A stretch of DNA of 34,644 nt. Source: a candidate division Zixibacteria bacterium SM1_73 (GTDB lineage: Bacteria > Zixibacteria > MSB-5A5 > SM1-73). This document shows positions 16,145 through 24,389 of the stretch, one piece after another (position 1 is the first letter of the stretch; each line of letters begins with the position of its first letter). The notes below the pieces were generated by a model that saw only the letters and a program-made list of their open reading frames with translations, was not told where the DNA came from and made no database searches. The stretch spans positions 1 through 34,644 of the forward strand of contig LJVD01000027.1 of assembly GCA_001304225.1 (NCBI GenBank), in the 5' to 3' direction. Position numbers and translations under genes: made by a program.

Positions 16145-16190
16145 CGCCCGACACCCTTCGACTATGCTCAGGGTAAACAAAGATCGGGCG
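16145..16190. repeat. Inverted repeat with CACCCTTCGACTATGCTCAGGGT core
   Basis: CGCCCGA (16145-16151) pairs with TCGGGCG (16184-16190). Between the arms lies a CCCT...AGGG inner hairpin. It resembles other dispersed palindromes in this window rather than a terminator. Confidence 0.45.
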
Positions 16191-16299
16191 CTACGGCAAC
16201 TGTAGCCTCCGACATTTCTGCACGACTTCTGTGTCTTGAGATCAAACGTTCAAGGGCTTGAAAATGGAGATGTTCCATTGTTTATGCAAAAATCAATAA

Positions 16300-16325
16300 G
16301 GTTCAGGCTGAGGGCACTCTGAACC
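16300..16325. repeat. Stem-loop GGTTCAG/CTGAACC
   Basis: Seven-bp arms with a 12-nt loop lie in the gene-free region. No T-run follows. Confidence 0.35.
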
Positions 16326-16433
16326 AATGTCCTATTCTTCTCCTTTGGATTCCGTTGACCTTCTTGCACATTTGGTATCCTTCATACGGTTCATACCTTT
16401 ACAGAAAATATGGGACGACTTCAGAATTTTTGC

Positions 16434-16462
16434 TTGACATGGTAAAATTAAAATATTATCGT
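16434..16462 (+). promoter_or_regulatory. Possible sigma-70 promoter for the TPR-pepQ operon
   Basis: A perfect TTGACA (16434-16439) is followed at 17 nt by TATCGT (16457-16462), or at 14 nt by TATTAT (16454-16459). Both -10 options are imperfect. The site lies about 42 nt before the first gene of the block. Confidence 0.4.
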
Positions 16463-16503
16463 TTGTCAAACATGGAAAGGGGGTAATCACGGAGGAAAAA
16501 ATC

Positions 16504-16800
16504 TTGGAACAGTCAAAGTCGGACGAACCGAAGAACCCTTATCCCCAGGAATCGAGAAAGGAAGCTGACGTAAAAACGGAGGAGGTCTCCGAAAAAGAGA
16601 GGAAAATCTTTTTTGAAACCAAATCCATGGCGGAGGTTTATGCCAAACAGGGACATACCACAATCGCCTTGGAGATTTATAAAAGGATTCTTCAAAAGGA
16701 TTTCTCGGACTTGGAAGCTCAGAAAAGAATCACGGAACTTGAGGCAAAACTTTCTTCCAGAAGGGAGAGATTCGCAAAACCTCAAAGGAATTCCAGATGA
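16504..16800 (+). CDS. Small TPR-like protein
   Basis: A 98-residue protein starting at TTG 16504, with GGAGG about 8 nt upstream. The first 40 residues are charged and probably disordered. MAEVYAKQGHTTIALEIYKRILQKDFSDLEA forms one TPR-like helix pair of the kind 'x-A-x-x-Y-x-x-Q-G-x-x-x-x-A-x-x-I-Y'. It ends in an ATGA overlap with the peptidase gene, so the two are translationally coupled. A similar short protein before pepQ is plausible in related candidate phyla, but I cannot confirm this. Function unknown. Confidence 0.75.
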   Translation: MEQSKSDEPKNPYPQESRKEADVKTEEVSEKERKIFFETKSMAEVYAKQGHTTIALEIYKRILQKDFSDLEAQKRITELEAKLSSRRERFAKPQRNSR

Positions 16801-17870
16801 GAAATAGAATCAAAAGAATAAAAGAAATTTTGGAAAGCGAAAAATTAGATCTTCTTTTGGTCACCTTTCTGCCTAATGTCCGCTATCTTTCCGGATACAC
16901 TGGCACCAATGGACTGGTTTTGATTTCCCCAAACGGATCGATATTTTTGACCGATTTTCGATACAAAGAGCAGTCCAGGGAGCAGGTTAAGTATTTAAAG
17001 ACAGTGATAGCGGAAAGGGATCTTATTCAGACCCTTCCCACCCTATCGTTGTTTAAGCCAAAAAGATTAAAACTTGGTTTCGAGTCCAATCACCTCAGTT
17101 GTGGGACTTATCGTAACTTGAAAGCCCTTTTGCCGGATTGCCTGTTGGTTCCCACCGAAAACTTAATTGAATCCGTCTCGGTGAAAAAGGATCAAATCGA
17201 AATTGATAAAATAAGAAAAGCGGTAAAAATAACTGATCAGGTTTTTTTCGAGATTCTGGATTTTATAAAACCTAAAGTGAAGGAACAGGACATAGCTGCA
17301 GAGATCGAATATAGATTTAAAAGATATGGTTCAACCACTCCCCTCTATGAGACCATCGTGGCTTCTGGAAAAAGATCCGCTCTGCCGCATGGGAGGGCTT
17401 CAGGCAAAAAGATTGAAAAAGGAGATTTGGTCACTCTGGATATGGGGGCGGTTTATGAGGGTTATACTGCTGATTTGACCCGAACCGTGGTGGTGGGAAA
17501 AGCAAACAAACGGCAAAAAAATCTGTATAACATAGTCTTGAAAGCCCAGAGAGAAGCCTTAGGCAGAATCAAACCGAAAATGAGAGCATGCGACTTAGAC
17601 AAAGTGGCCCGAGGGGTAATTAAAAGGGCTGGATATGGAAAGTATTTTGGACATGGTTTAGGACATGGGATAGGACTGGTGATTCATGATAACCCCGCGA
17701 TAAACACGAGAAACGAACAGCTTCTGCAACCGGGGATGATTATCACCATCGAGCCGGGAATTTATATCCCCAACTGGGGTGGAATAAGAATAGAGGATGA
17801 CGTATTGGTCACTAAGAAAGGATGCGAAATCCTGACCAAAGCAGAAAAGAACTTAATTGAATTATATTAA
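16797..17870 (+). CDS. pepQ: Xaa-Pro peptidase (M24 family)
   Basis: A 357-residue cytosolic metallopeptidase that removes residues next to proline. The N-terminal creatinase-like domain (1-130) contains NVRYLSGYTGTNG. The catalytic pita-bread domain shows the five metal ligands: Asp215 (LDMGAVYEGY), Asp226 (TADLTRT), His286 (FGHGLGHGIGL), Glu319 (ITIEPGIYIP) and Glu333 (GIRIEDDV). Length is typical of the 350-370 residue bacterial family. It overlaps the TPR gene by 4 nt and comes before accB, an order also found in other bacteria. Whether it is a dipeptidase or an aminopeptidase P cannot be fixed by sequence alone. Confidence 0.92.
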   Translation: MRNRIKRIKEILESEKLDLLLVTFLPNVRYLSGYTGTNGLVLISPNGSIFLTDFRYKEQSREQVKYLKTVIAERDLIQTLPTLSLFKPKRLKLGFESNHLSCGTYRNLKALLPDCLLVPTENLIESVSVKKDQIEIDKIRKAVKITDQVFFEILDFIKPKVKEQDIAAEIEYRFKRYGSTTPLYETIVASGKRSALPHGRASGKKIEKGDLVTLDMGAVYEGYTADLTRTVVVGKANKRQKNLYNIVLKAQREALGRIKPKMRACDLDKVARGVIKRAGYGKYFGHGLGHGIGLVIHDNPAINTRNEQLLQPGMIITIEPGIYIPNWGGIRIEDDVLVTKKGCEILTKAEKNLIELY

Positions 17871-17965
17871 GTAATTGTAGGGGCGGGGCTTGTCCCCACC
17901 CGTGATTTTTACAAAAGAATAAGAGCTTTTGACAATTAAGTGCAGATTTTTTTGCTCTACAAAAA

Positions 17966-17981
17966 CCCTCAAAACTGAGGG
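17966..17981 (+). promoter_or_regulatory. Small hairpin over the accB ribosome binding site
   Basis: CCCTC (17966-17970) pairs with GAGGG (17977-17981), and GAGGGGG is the likely Shine-Dalgarno of accB. The 5-bp stem with a 6-nt loop could hide the site and damp translation. This is weak evidence of regulation. Confidence 0.3.
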
Positions 17982-17988
17982 GGTACTT

Positions 17989-18465
17989 ATGCGGGTTTCT
18001 AAAATTAGAAAATTGATAAAACTGGTGGAGGAATCAAACATTGGTGAGTTGGAGGTAGGGGGTTGGGGACAAAAGGTGAGAATCACCAAAAAGCCCAAAC
18101 AGGAAAACAATCCATCCCCTGACCAATCGGTGACCAGCATCACCGTGGAACCTAAAAGTGAACCGACACCAAAGACTCAAACCGTTCCTCCGCAGCCACC
18201 AAAGGTGGTAGAGGAGACAGACCACCTGGTTCCCATAAAATCCCCTATGGTGGGGACCTTCTACCGGGCTCCCACTCCGGATGCCAAACCTTATGTGGAG
18301 CTAAACCAGCAGATTGCAGCGGGACAGGTAGTTTGTATAATCGAAGCCATGAAACTTATGAACGAGATAGAGTGCGAGGTAGCGGGGAGAGTGGCCAAGA
18401 TACTGGTGGAAAATGCCAAACCGGTGGAGTTCGGACAAACCCTCTTTTTGATTGAACCAGCGTAA
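17989..18465 (+). CDS. accB: Biotin carboxyl carrier protein of acetyl-CoA carboxylase
   Basis: A 158-residue protein that carries biotin between biotin carboxylase and carboxyltransferase in the first step of fatty acid synthesis. The N-terminal part (VSKIRKLIKLVEESNIGELEV) is the usual AccB start. A Pro/Thr-rich linker follows, then the biotinyl domain with IEAMKLMNEIE, Lys122 being the biotinylation site. GTFYRAPTPDAKP is the AccB thumb. The start is ATG 17989; the longer ORF from 17929 adds a non-homologous leader. accC follows after pilT rather than directly. Confidence 0.95.
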   Translation: MRVSKIRKLIKLVEESNIGELEVGGWGQKVRITKKPKQENNPSPDQSVTSITVEPKSEPTPKTQTVPPQPPKVVEETDHLVPIKSPMVGTFYRAPTPDAKPYVELNQQIAAGQVVCIIEAMKLMNEIECEVAGRVAKILVENAKPVEFGQTLFLIEPA

Positions 18466-18641
18466 TGGCAGCGTGAAATTTTGGATTTAAGCCTACTTGT
18501 GTTCTTGGAATAGTATCCAATTATTTTGGCAAGCAAAGTTAATAACCCCTATGTTTATGTCGAAGTTAGTGGTAGAAAAGCTAAGAACTGAGCTGGACAA
18601 CGGCTTGGATGAACATGATATGAACAAAAAGGAGGGGAAAT

Positions 18642-19766
18642 ATGACTTTAAAACAGATGTTGGAACAGATGCTTTCCACCAAAGCTTCGGATCTTCATAT
18701 CCGGATCGGGGTTAGACCAACTTTGCGTATTGACGGTATGCTTCGTACTATTGCGGAAGAACCCGTGAGTCCTCAGGAAATGGAAGAGATAATGAACCAG
18801 ATCCTAAACGAAGATCAGAAAAAAAGGTTTCTTCAAAGGAGCGAGTTGGATCTGGCATTAAGCGTCTCCAAGATGGGGCGTTTCAGGATCAACTTTTACC
18901 GGCAGAGAGGAACCGCGGGTGTTGCCATCAGAGCGGTGAATACCATTATTCCCTCATTTGAGGAACTGAATTTACCTCCGGTGCTTAAGAATTTAGCCGA
19001 TCATAGAAGAGGATTGATTATCCTCACCGGAACCACCGGGAGTGGGAAGTCCACCACATTGGCATCCATGATTGACCACATCAATTCCACTCGAGGAGAG
19101 AACATCCTGACCATCGAGGACCCTATAGAGTACATCCATCGCAACAAGAAAAGCATCATCTCTCAAAGGGAGGTGGGTGCGGACACGGAATCCTTCATCG
19201 CCGCCTTAAGGCACGCTTTTCGTCAGGACCCAGACGTGATCTTGGTGGGAGAGATCAGAGATCTGGAAACCATGTCCATAACCTTGACCGCTGCAGACAC
19301 CGGACACCTGGTATTAACCACCTTACATACTCTGAATGCGGTGGAGACGGTGAACCGAATTATCTCTTTCTTTCCGCCGCATCAACATCAGCAGATCAGA
19401 CTTCTTTTGGCCGCCACCCTGAGGGCCATAATCTGCCAAAGGCTTTTGCCCAGATCCGATTGTCCGGGGCGGGTTCCGGCAGTGGAGGTTTTGGTGAACA
19501 CGGGCTTGGTAAGCGAATACGTAGTTGATCCTCTTAAAACCTCTTTGATCCCTGAGCTTATCGAAAGCGGTGCCATTCAATACGGCATGCAATCTTTCGA
19601 TCAATCCATCATGGATCTTTATAAGAAAGAGATGATCTCTTATGAAGAGGCACTCCTTCAGGCAACTAATCCCTCTGACTTTGAGCTCAGGGTTAAGGGA
19701 ATTATGGGTGCGTCCGATCGGGGATGGGATGAATTTCAGAAAGCCGCTCAGAAGAAGGAGTCTTAA
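18642..19766 (+). CDS. pilT: Type IV pilus retraction ATPase PilT
   Basis: A 374-residue hexameric ATPase that depolymerises type IV pili at the inner membrane. The N-terminal PAS-like part (KASDLHIRIGVRPTLRIDG) is followed by the Walker A GTTGSGKST (130-138), an Asp box (TIEDPIEYIH), Walker B (DPDVILVGEIRD) and the His box (GHLVLTTLHT). AIRAVNTIIP is the PilT/PilU-specific segment. AGGAGGGG lies 4 nt before ATG 18642. It sits between accB and accC, with no other pilus gene in the window. Confidence 0.93.
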   Translation: MTLKQMLEQMLSTKASDLHIRIGVRPTLRIDGMLRTIAEEPVSPQEMEEIMNQILNEDQKKRFLQRSELDLALSVSKMGRFRINFYRQRGTAGVAIRAVNTIIPSFEELNLPPVLKNLADHRRGLIILTGTTGSGKSTTLASMIDHINSTRGENILTIEDPIEYIHRNKKSIISQREVGADTESFIAALRHAFRQDPDVILVGEIRDLETMSITLTAADTGHLVLTTLHTLNAVETVNRIISFFPPHQHQQIRLLLAATLRAIICQRLLPRSDCPGRVPAVEVLVNTGLVSEYVVDPLKTSLIPELIESGAIQYGMQSFDQSIMDLYKKEMISYEEALLQATNPSDFELRVKGIMGASDRGWDEFQKAAQKKES

Positions 19767-19889
19767 AGCAGTTTTATCGGAATTTTGGATTTGGAATTAG
19801 CCACCATAGGGAACTGCAATCTCCTAGATGGGGTGTAGCCTCACAAGTGGGCATCCGCTCATCTGGGGAAGAATTAGTTGGGAGTACCC

Positions 19890-21257
19890 TTGTTTAAAAA
19901 GATATTGATCGCCAATCGCGGAGAGATTGCACTCCGTATCATCCGCGCCTGCAAGGAGCTGGGCATAGCCACGGTGGCCATCTTTTCCGAGGCAGACAGA
20001 GGTTCTCTCCATGTCCGCTTTGCAGACGAAGATGTCTGCATAGGTCCTGCCAAATCCCAGGATAGCTATTTGGACCCTAAAAGAATAATCAGTGCAGCCG
20101 AGGTCACCAACTCAGATGCCATCCATCCCGGCTACGGTTTTCTGGCTGAAAATCCCGATTTTGCCGAGATCTGCGAATCTTGTGATATGAAATTCATTGG
20201 TCCCTCCTCTGAGATGATCAGGTTGATGGGGGACAAGGCCTGGGCAAAAAAGACCATGCGCGATGCAGGCGTCCCTGTCATACCAGGAAGCGAAGGAGTG
20301 GTGGAGTCGGTGGAAAGAGCTTTAAGCATCTGTTACCAAATAGGCTTTCCGGTTATCATCAAAGCTGCCTATGGGGGAGGAGGGAAAGGAATGAGAATTG
20401 TCAGGGATGAGGATGAGTTGAAAAAAGGACTGGAGATGGCACAATTGGAAGCGGGAAGCGCTTTCGGTAATCCTGCAATTTACGTCGAGAAATATATCCC
20501 CAATCCCAGGCATATAGAATTTCAAATTCTGGGCGATGGCTTCGGAAATATCATTCATCTGGGAGAGAGAGATTGCACCGTCCAAAGGAGACATCAGAAA
20601 CTTCTGGAAGAATCCCCATCCCCAGTTCTGGATGACGATCTGCGTAAAAGGATGGGAAGGGCGGCGACAGATGGTGCAGGAAACGTGGGCTACCAGAGTG
20701 CGGGGACCATGGAGTTTCTATTAGATGAGGACAGGAACTTCTACTTCATGGAGATGAATACCCGGATTCAGGTAGAGCATCCAGTCACCGAGGAGGTCAC
20801 GGATATAGATTTAATAAAGGAACAAATTCGTCTGGCCTATGGGGAAAAACTTGCTCTTTCGCAAGAGGATATCTCTTTGAAGGGACACGCTATCGAGTGT
20901 CGGATAAATGCTGAAGATCCTCAAAGAGACTTCCTTCCCTGCCCTGGAGTTATCACCAGCTTTCACATTCCCGGCGGTCACGGCATCCGTGTGGATACTC
21001 ATGCCTATGCTAAGTACGAAATCCCCTCTTTCTATGATTCGATGATTGCTAAATTGATTGCCCATGGAAAGACAAGGGAGGAGGCGATTTTGAAAGCCAG
21101 AAGGGCTTTAGAGGAGTTCATCATCGAAGGAGTGGAAACCACCATCGAATTTCATAGGAAAATCCTTTCGGACAAAAGATTTATAAGTGGCAGATTTGGC
21201 ACCTCTTTCGTGGAAGATTTGTTCAAAGAAAAATTGGAGGAGGTGGGAAAATATTAA
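19890..21257 (+). CDS. accC: Biotin carboxylase of acetyl-CoA carboxylase
   Basis: A 455-residue ATP-grasp enzyme that carboxylates the biotin of Acc[17 protein letters not shown] is the family's N-terminus. Others are the glycine-rich loop [34 protein letters not shown] and the active-site stretch [15 protein letters not shown]. Length is close to E. coli AccC (449). I choose TTG 19890, with GGGAG 5 nt before it, because it gives the usual [14 protein letters not shown] start; TTG 19878 in the track would add four residues. It forms a broken accB-pilT-accC set; no accA or accD is seen here. Confidence 0.95.
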   Translation: MFKKILIANRGEIALRIIRACKELGIATVAIFSEADRGSLHVRFADEDVCIGPAKSQDSYLDPKRIISAAEVTNSDAIHPGYGFLAENPDFAEICESCDMKFIGPSSEMIRLMGDKAWAKKTMRDAGVPVIPGSEGVVESVERALSICYQIGFPVIIKAAYGGGGKGMRIVRDEDELKKGLEMAQLEAGSAFGNPAIYVEKYIPNPRHIEFQILGDGFGNIIHLGERDCTVQRRHQKLLEESPSPVLDDDLRKRMGRAATDGAGNVGYQSAGTMEFLLDEDRNFYFMEMNTRIQVEHPVTEEVTDIDLIKEQIRLAYGEKLALSQEDISLKGHAIECRINAEDPQRDFLPCPGVITSFHIPGGHGIRVDTHAYAKYEIPSFYDSMIAKLIAHGKTREEAILKARRALEEFIIEGVETTIEFHRKILSDKRFISGRFGTSFVEDLFKEKLEEVGKY

Positions 21258-21287
21258 TTTGAGGAATGTTCGGTTCACGGTGACGAT

Positions 21288-21372
21288 GCTCGTATCGTTG
21301 CTCGAAGCTGGTCAATCGAAGTTTCGGTTTTTTTCGAACATCGGGTTTCGACTAACGAGTATCGATACGAGC
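21288..21372. repeat. Inverted repeat GCTCGTATCG / CGATACGAGC
   Basis: Two 10-bp arms (21288-21297 and 21363-21372) enclose 65 nt rich in TCGAAG words. A palindrome GTATCGATAC overlaps the right arm. It lies between accC and gcvH and may be a decayed short mobile element. No glycine riboswitch features are seen. Confidence 0.45.
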
Positions 21373-21423
21373 TTCGTAAACGATAAACTAATAACGCGAA
21401 TACTTTAGATCCAAGGAGGAATC

Positions 21424-21822
21424 GTGGAAGTAAAGGTGGAAATAAGGGACGATCTGAAATATACTAAAGAGCATGAGTGGGTGAAGGTGGAAGGAGATGA
21501 GGTCACGGTGGGGATTACAGATTATGCTCAAAAACAGTTGGGGGATGTGGTCTTTGTGGAGCTGCCGCAGGTGGGAACACAGGTGGAGCAGATGAAGCCT
21601 TTCGGGGTGATTGAGGCGGTAAAGGCAGTTTCCGATCTTTTTGCACCTCTCTCCGGCGAGGTGACCGAGGTTAACACCCAACTGGAATCGCAATCCAACC
21701 TGATAAATTCGGACCCTTACGGACAAGGATGGATCATCAAGATCAAGGTGAAAGATCCAAAAGAGCTTGAGGCTTTACTCTCTTCTGCTGATTATAGGAA
21801 ACTGGTGGAAAGCAAAGCTTGA
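21424..21822 (+). CDS. gcvH: Glycine cleavage system H protein
   Basis: A 132-residue lipoyl carrier protein of the glycine cleavage complex. LKYTKEHEWVKVEGDEVTVGIT is the usual start, GDVVFVELPQVG follows, and GVIEAVKAVSDLFAP contains the lipoylated Lys67. It shuttles the methylamine group from GcvP to GcvT. It starts at GTG 21424 with AAGGAGG upstream. gcvPA lies 160 nt downstream; gcvT is absent from the window. Confidence 0.95.
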   Translation: MEVKVEIRDDLKYTKEHEWVKVEGDEVTVGITDYAQKQLGDVVFVELPQVGTQVEQMKPFGVIEAVKAVSDLFAPLSGEVTEVNTQLESQSNLINSDPYGQGWIIKIKVKDPKELEALLSSADYRKLVESKA

Positions 21823-21983
21823 TCATGGAACCCCCAGCCGGGAGGAAACCCGTATGGTTTGGCGTCAGCTCCTCTAAGAAAAAACTAAGTCTTAAATTCA
21901 TTCGTAGAGTTTGCCTTTGTCCACACTGCTTTAGCTTCTTTGGAGCTGCACCGTCCATTTCCTGATTAAGATTATGGTATCAT

Positions 21984-23324
21984 ATGAGCAACGTTCCCAA
22001 TACCGAACATGACAGAGAGGAGATGCTGAAAAGAATCGGGGTGGCAAGTTTTGAAGACCTGATTCAATGCATTCCTGAATCCATCCGCCTTAAAAAAGAA
22101 TTAAATCTTCCTCGACCTCTATCCGAGCCTGAGCTGAGCAGGCTTTTAACGGAATTATCTTCTCAAAACAAAAATACTTCTCAGGTCATCAGCTTCTTAG
22201 GAGGAGGAGCATATGATCATTTCATCCCTGCAGTTGTGGATCACATAATCTCCAGATCAGAATATTACACGGCTTATACGCCTTATCAGGCGGAGGTGAG
22301 TCAGGGTACACTTCAGACCGTATATGAATTTCAGTCCCTGATCTGTGAGCTAACCGGGATGGATGTAGCCAACGCCTCCATGTATGACGGAGCCACGGCA
22401 GTGGCGGAGGCGGCTTTGTTGGCTCACGGGCAGACCCAAAGAGAGCAGGTTCTGGTGGCCGGCTCACTCAATCCCAGCTATAAGGAAGTTCTTTCTACTT
22501 ATTGTGGATCAATCAGGCTCAAGGTAAAAACTCTGCCTTCAATTGATGGGTTGGTTGATCTTGAGGCGGTCAAGAAAAGCATTTCCGAAAAGGTCGCCTG
22601 CGTGATCTTACAAAGCCCCAACTTTTTTGGATTGATTGAAAATATCGAAGATATAGAACCTATGGCTCATTCAGTGGGCGCTCTTTTGGTTTTAGTCTGT
22701 GATCCGATCTCTTTAGGAATTTTGAAACCTCCAGGTGAATATAACGCTGACATTGCGGTGGGCGAAGGGCAGGCTTTGGGAAACAATCTATCCTTTGGAG
22801 GGCCATACTTCGGTTATTTTGCCAGCAAACGAAATTTGGTCCGAAGGATGCCGGGAAGGATTGTGGGCGCCACAACTGATACTCAGGGAAGAAGGGGCTT
22901 CGTTCTAACCCTTCAGACCAGAGAGCAGCACATAAGGAGAGAAAAAGCCACCTCCAACATCTGCACCAATCAGGCTTTGTGCGCCTTAGCTTCTTGTGTT
23001 TACCTTTCCCTCCTCGGGAAATCCGGAATCAAAAAGGTAGCTGAATTGTGCTTACACAAAAGCCACTACGCTTTTGACGAAATCACCAAAATGGAAGGAT
23101 TCAAAAAGAGATTCGATGCGCCCTTCTTCAAAGAATTTGTAGTCCAAACGCCGATCCCACCGAAGAGAATAATAGGATCACTTATGAAAAGAAATCTCTT
23201 TGCTGGAACCGATTTATCACAGTTCGATCGAAAACTGAAGAATTGTCTTCTGATGTGCGTTACCGAAAAGAGAACTGAAGAAGAGATCGATTATTTGGTG
23301 GATGAGTTGAGAAAATTGGTTTAA
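21984..23324 (+). CDS. gcvPA: Glycine dehydrogenase (decarboxylating) subunit 1
   Basis: A 446-residue subunit of two-component glycine decarboxylase, which with GcvPB forms the P protein. The N-terminus NVPNTEHDREEMLKRIGV, the segment YTAYTPYQAEVSQGTLQTVYEFQ and AVGEGQALGNNLSFGGPYFG are family signatures. It has the fold of PLP enzymes but lacks the PLP lysine, which is in GcvPB. Length is normal (about 440-450). The Shine-Dalgarno is weak. Its partner is 2.1 kb downstream, an unusual separation. Confidence 0.95.
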   Translation: MSNVPNTEHDREEMLKRIGVASFEDLIQCIPESIRLKKELNLPRPLSEPELSRLLTELSSQNKNTSQVISFLGGGAYDHFIPAVVDHIISRSEYYTAYTPYQAEVSQGTLQTVYEFQSLICELTGMDVANASMYDGATAVAEAALLAHGQTQREQVLVAGSLNPSYKEVLSTYCGSIRLKVKTLPSIDGLVDLEAVKKSISEKVACVILQSPNFFGLIENIEDIEPMAHSVGALLVLVCDPISLGILKPPGEYNADIAVGEGQALGNNLSFGGPYFGYFASKRNLVRRMPGRIVGATTDTQGRRGFVLTLQTREQHIRREKATSNICTNQALCALASCVYLSLLGKSGIKKVAELCLHKSHYAFDEITKMEGFKKRFDAPFFKEFVVQTPIPPKRIIGSLMKRNLFAGTDLSQFDRKLKNCLLMCVTEKRTEEEIDYLVDELRKLV

Positions 23325-23327
23325 ATA

Positions 23328-23360
23328 GCAACAATGAATTGTTGCACTCCTGGAGTGCAA
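23328..23360. repeat. Two overlapping hairpins after gcvPA
   Basis: GCAACAA-tgaa-TTGTTGC (23328-23345) and TTGCACTC-ctg-GAGTGCAA (23342-23360) share the TTGC at 23342-23345, so only one can form at a time. No T-run follows on the + strand. It could be a processed or attenuating RNA structure, or two adjacent palindromic repeats. Confidence 0.45.
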
Positions 23361-23478
23361 AAAACTTTGTTTTTGCGAAGTGCTAAAAACAACAATGATT
23401 CTATAAGCCTCTAAACCGCACGGTTCGGGGCAAGCACACCAGAGTGGAAAAACTGTGTTTTTGCAAAATACTTGAAAT
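23351..23478 (+). repeat. Imperfect direct repeat upstream of the zinc-ribbon gene
   Basis: The segment TGGAGTGCAAAAAACTTTGT and what follows (23351-23388) recurs as AGAGTGGAAAAACTGTGT and what follows (23441-23478), both continuing into TTTTTGC and a short run ending in AAA. The second copy runs up to the start of the next gene. A palindrome AACCG-ca-CGGTT (23414-23425) lies between. Confidence 0.45.
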
Positions 23479-23483
23479 GGATT

Positions 23484-23813
23484 ATGTTTTGCCCAAATTG
23501 TAGATACGAGTATAAACCGGGAATAGAACAATGCCCCGATTGCGGAGCAGACCTGGTGAAAAAGTTGGACGAGCCAAAGCTGGCGGTTGAAAAAGAATCG
23601 AAGTTCGTATTTCTTTGTGTCGCTCAAGATCTAGTATCTGCCACTCTTATAAAGGAAACATTGGAATTTAATGATATACCATGCTTGGTGAAGAGTGCGG
23701 GAGGGATAATGGCGACCCTTGAGCCGTTGTCGGGGCAAGCTGAAATTTATGTTCCAGAAGAAAAATATGAAGAGAGTCGAAAGATCAAAGAGCAATTGGT
23801 GAATGGTCTTTAA
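23484..23813 (+). CDS. Zinc-ribbon/DUF2007 protein, paralogue 1
   Basis: A 109-residue protein. FCPNCRYEYKPGIEQCPDCGADL is a CxxC-x(n)-CxxC zinc ribbon. Residues 35-108 match DUF2007 (putative signal-transducing protein domain), with ATLIKETLEFNDIPC and a final EIYVPEEKYEESRKIKEQL. The function is not known. I choose ATG 23484 over TTG 23472, because the family starts right at the ribbon. A diverged paralogue follows at 23988. Both lie between gcvPA and gcvPB. Confidence 0.8.
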   Translation: MFCPNCRYEYKPGIEQCPDCGADLVKKLDEPKLAVEKESKFVFLCVAQDLVSATLIKETLEFNDIPCLVKSAGGIMATLEPLSGQAEIYVPEEKYEESRKIKEQLVNGL

Positions 23814-23987
23814 TAGAAGATGGTTTTGGGAAAGGCAGTCGGGAGTGTCTGCCTTCAGGCAGACCATAAAACCGCTGAAGAAAGTTTTGGATTTTGATCC
23901 AGAAACCTATTTTATGCTTTTAGGCTTCTCATGAAATTAAAGAGATGACAAAGGGTTTTTCTACAGTCTTATTTGGAGAAAAGAATT

Positions 23988-24347
23988 ATGCCGTTCTGTC
24001 CTTTATGTAAGGCTGAATACAGTCCGGGGACAAAAAGATGTCCTGACTGCGAATGCGATTTAGTGGACGAGCTTCCGGAAGAAGAGGAGGCGGAGGATTT
24101 AAGGGTGGAGGATAAACCTGAAAATCTGGTTCTTTTATACAGCACTCGCAATCGTGTCTATGCAGAGTTTCTAAAGGAGACTTTGGAGAATGCCAATATC
24201 CCCTGCTATATAAAATCTCTGGGGAGCTTCTTAGAAGAAGGATTGGGTTATGCGACTAAGGGGAAAGGCGGCTACAGAATCTATGTTCCTGCGGATAAAT
24301 ATGAAGAAAGCATGGCCATAAAAGAACAAACCGTGGGCGATCTTTGA
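23988..24347 (+). CDS. Zinc-ribbon/DUF2007 protein, paralogue 2
   Basis: A 119-residue protein with the same architecture as its neighbour: a zinc ribbon (FCPLCKAEYSPGTKRCPDCECDL), an acidic linker (PEEEEAEDL) and a DUF2007 domain (AEFLKETLENANIPCYIKS, then RIYVPADKYEESMAIKEQ). I choose ATG 23988, with GGAG about 9 nt upstream, over TTG 23973. It lies 42 nt before the selenoprotein gene and may share its transcript. No function is known. Confidence 0.8.
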   Translation: MPFCPLCKAEYSPGTKRCPDCECDLVDELPEEEEAEDLRVEDKPENLVLLYSTRNRVYAEFLKETLENANIPCYIKSLGSFLEEGLGYATKGKGGYRIYVPADKYEESMAIKEQTVGDL

Positions 24348-24389
24348 CCCACCCTTTAAATCATTTAACTCTTAGCGGGAGAAGCACAA

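Larger units (their letters stand above)
15976..16503. other. Gene-free region of about 530 bp
   Basis: No ORF with coding character is seen. The region holds a likely terminator (16011-16041), an inverted repeat with 7-bp arms (16145-16190), a stem-loop GGTTCAG/CTGAACC (16300-16325) and a -35-like TTGACA (16434). It separates the accessory part of the window from the housekeeping block. Confidence 0.6.

Noticed and set aside
21258-21423. Glycine riboswitch before gcvH
   Set aside because: The expected conserved cores are not present; the spacer holds only an inverted repeat.
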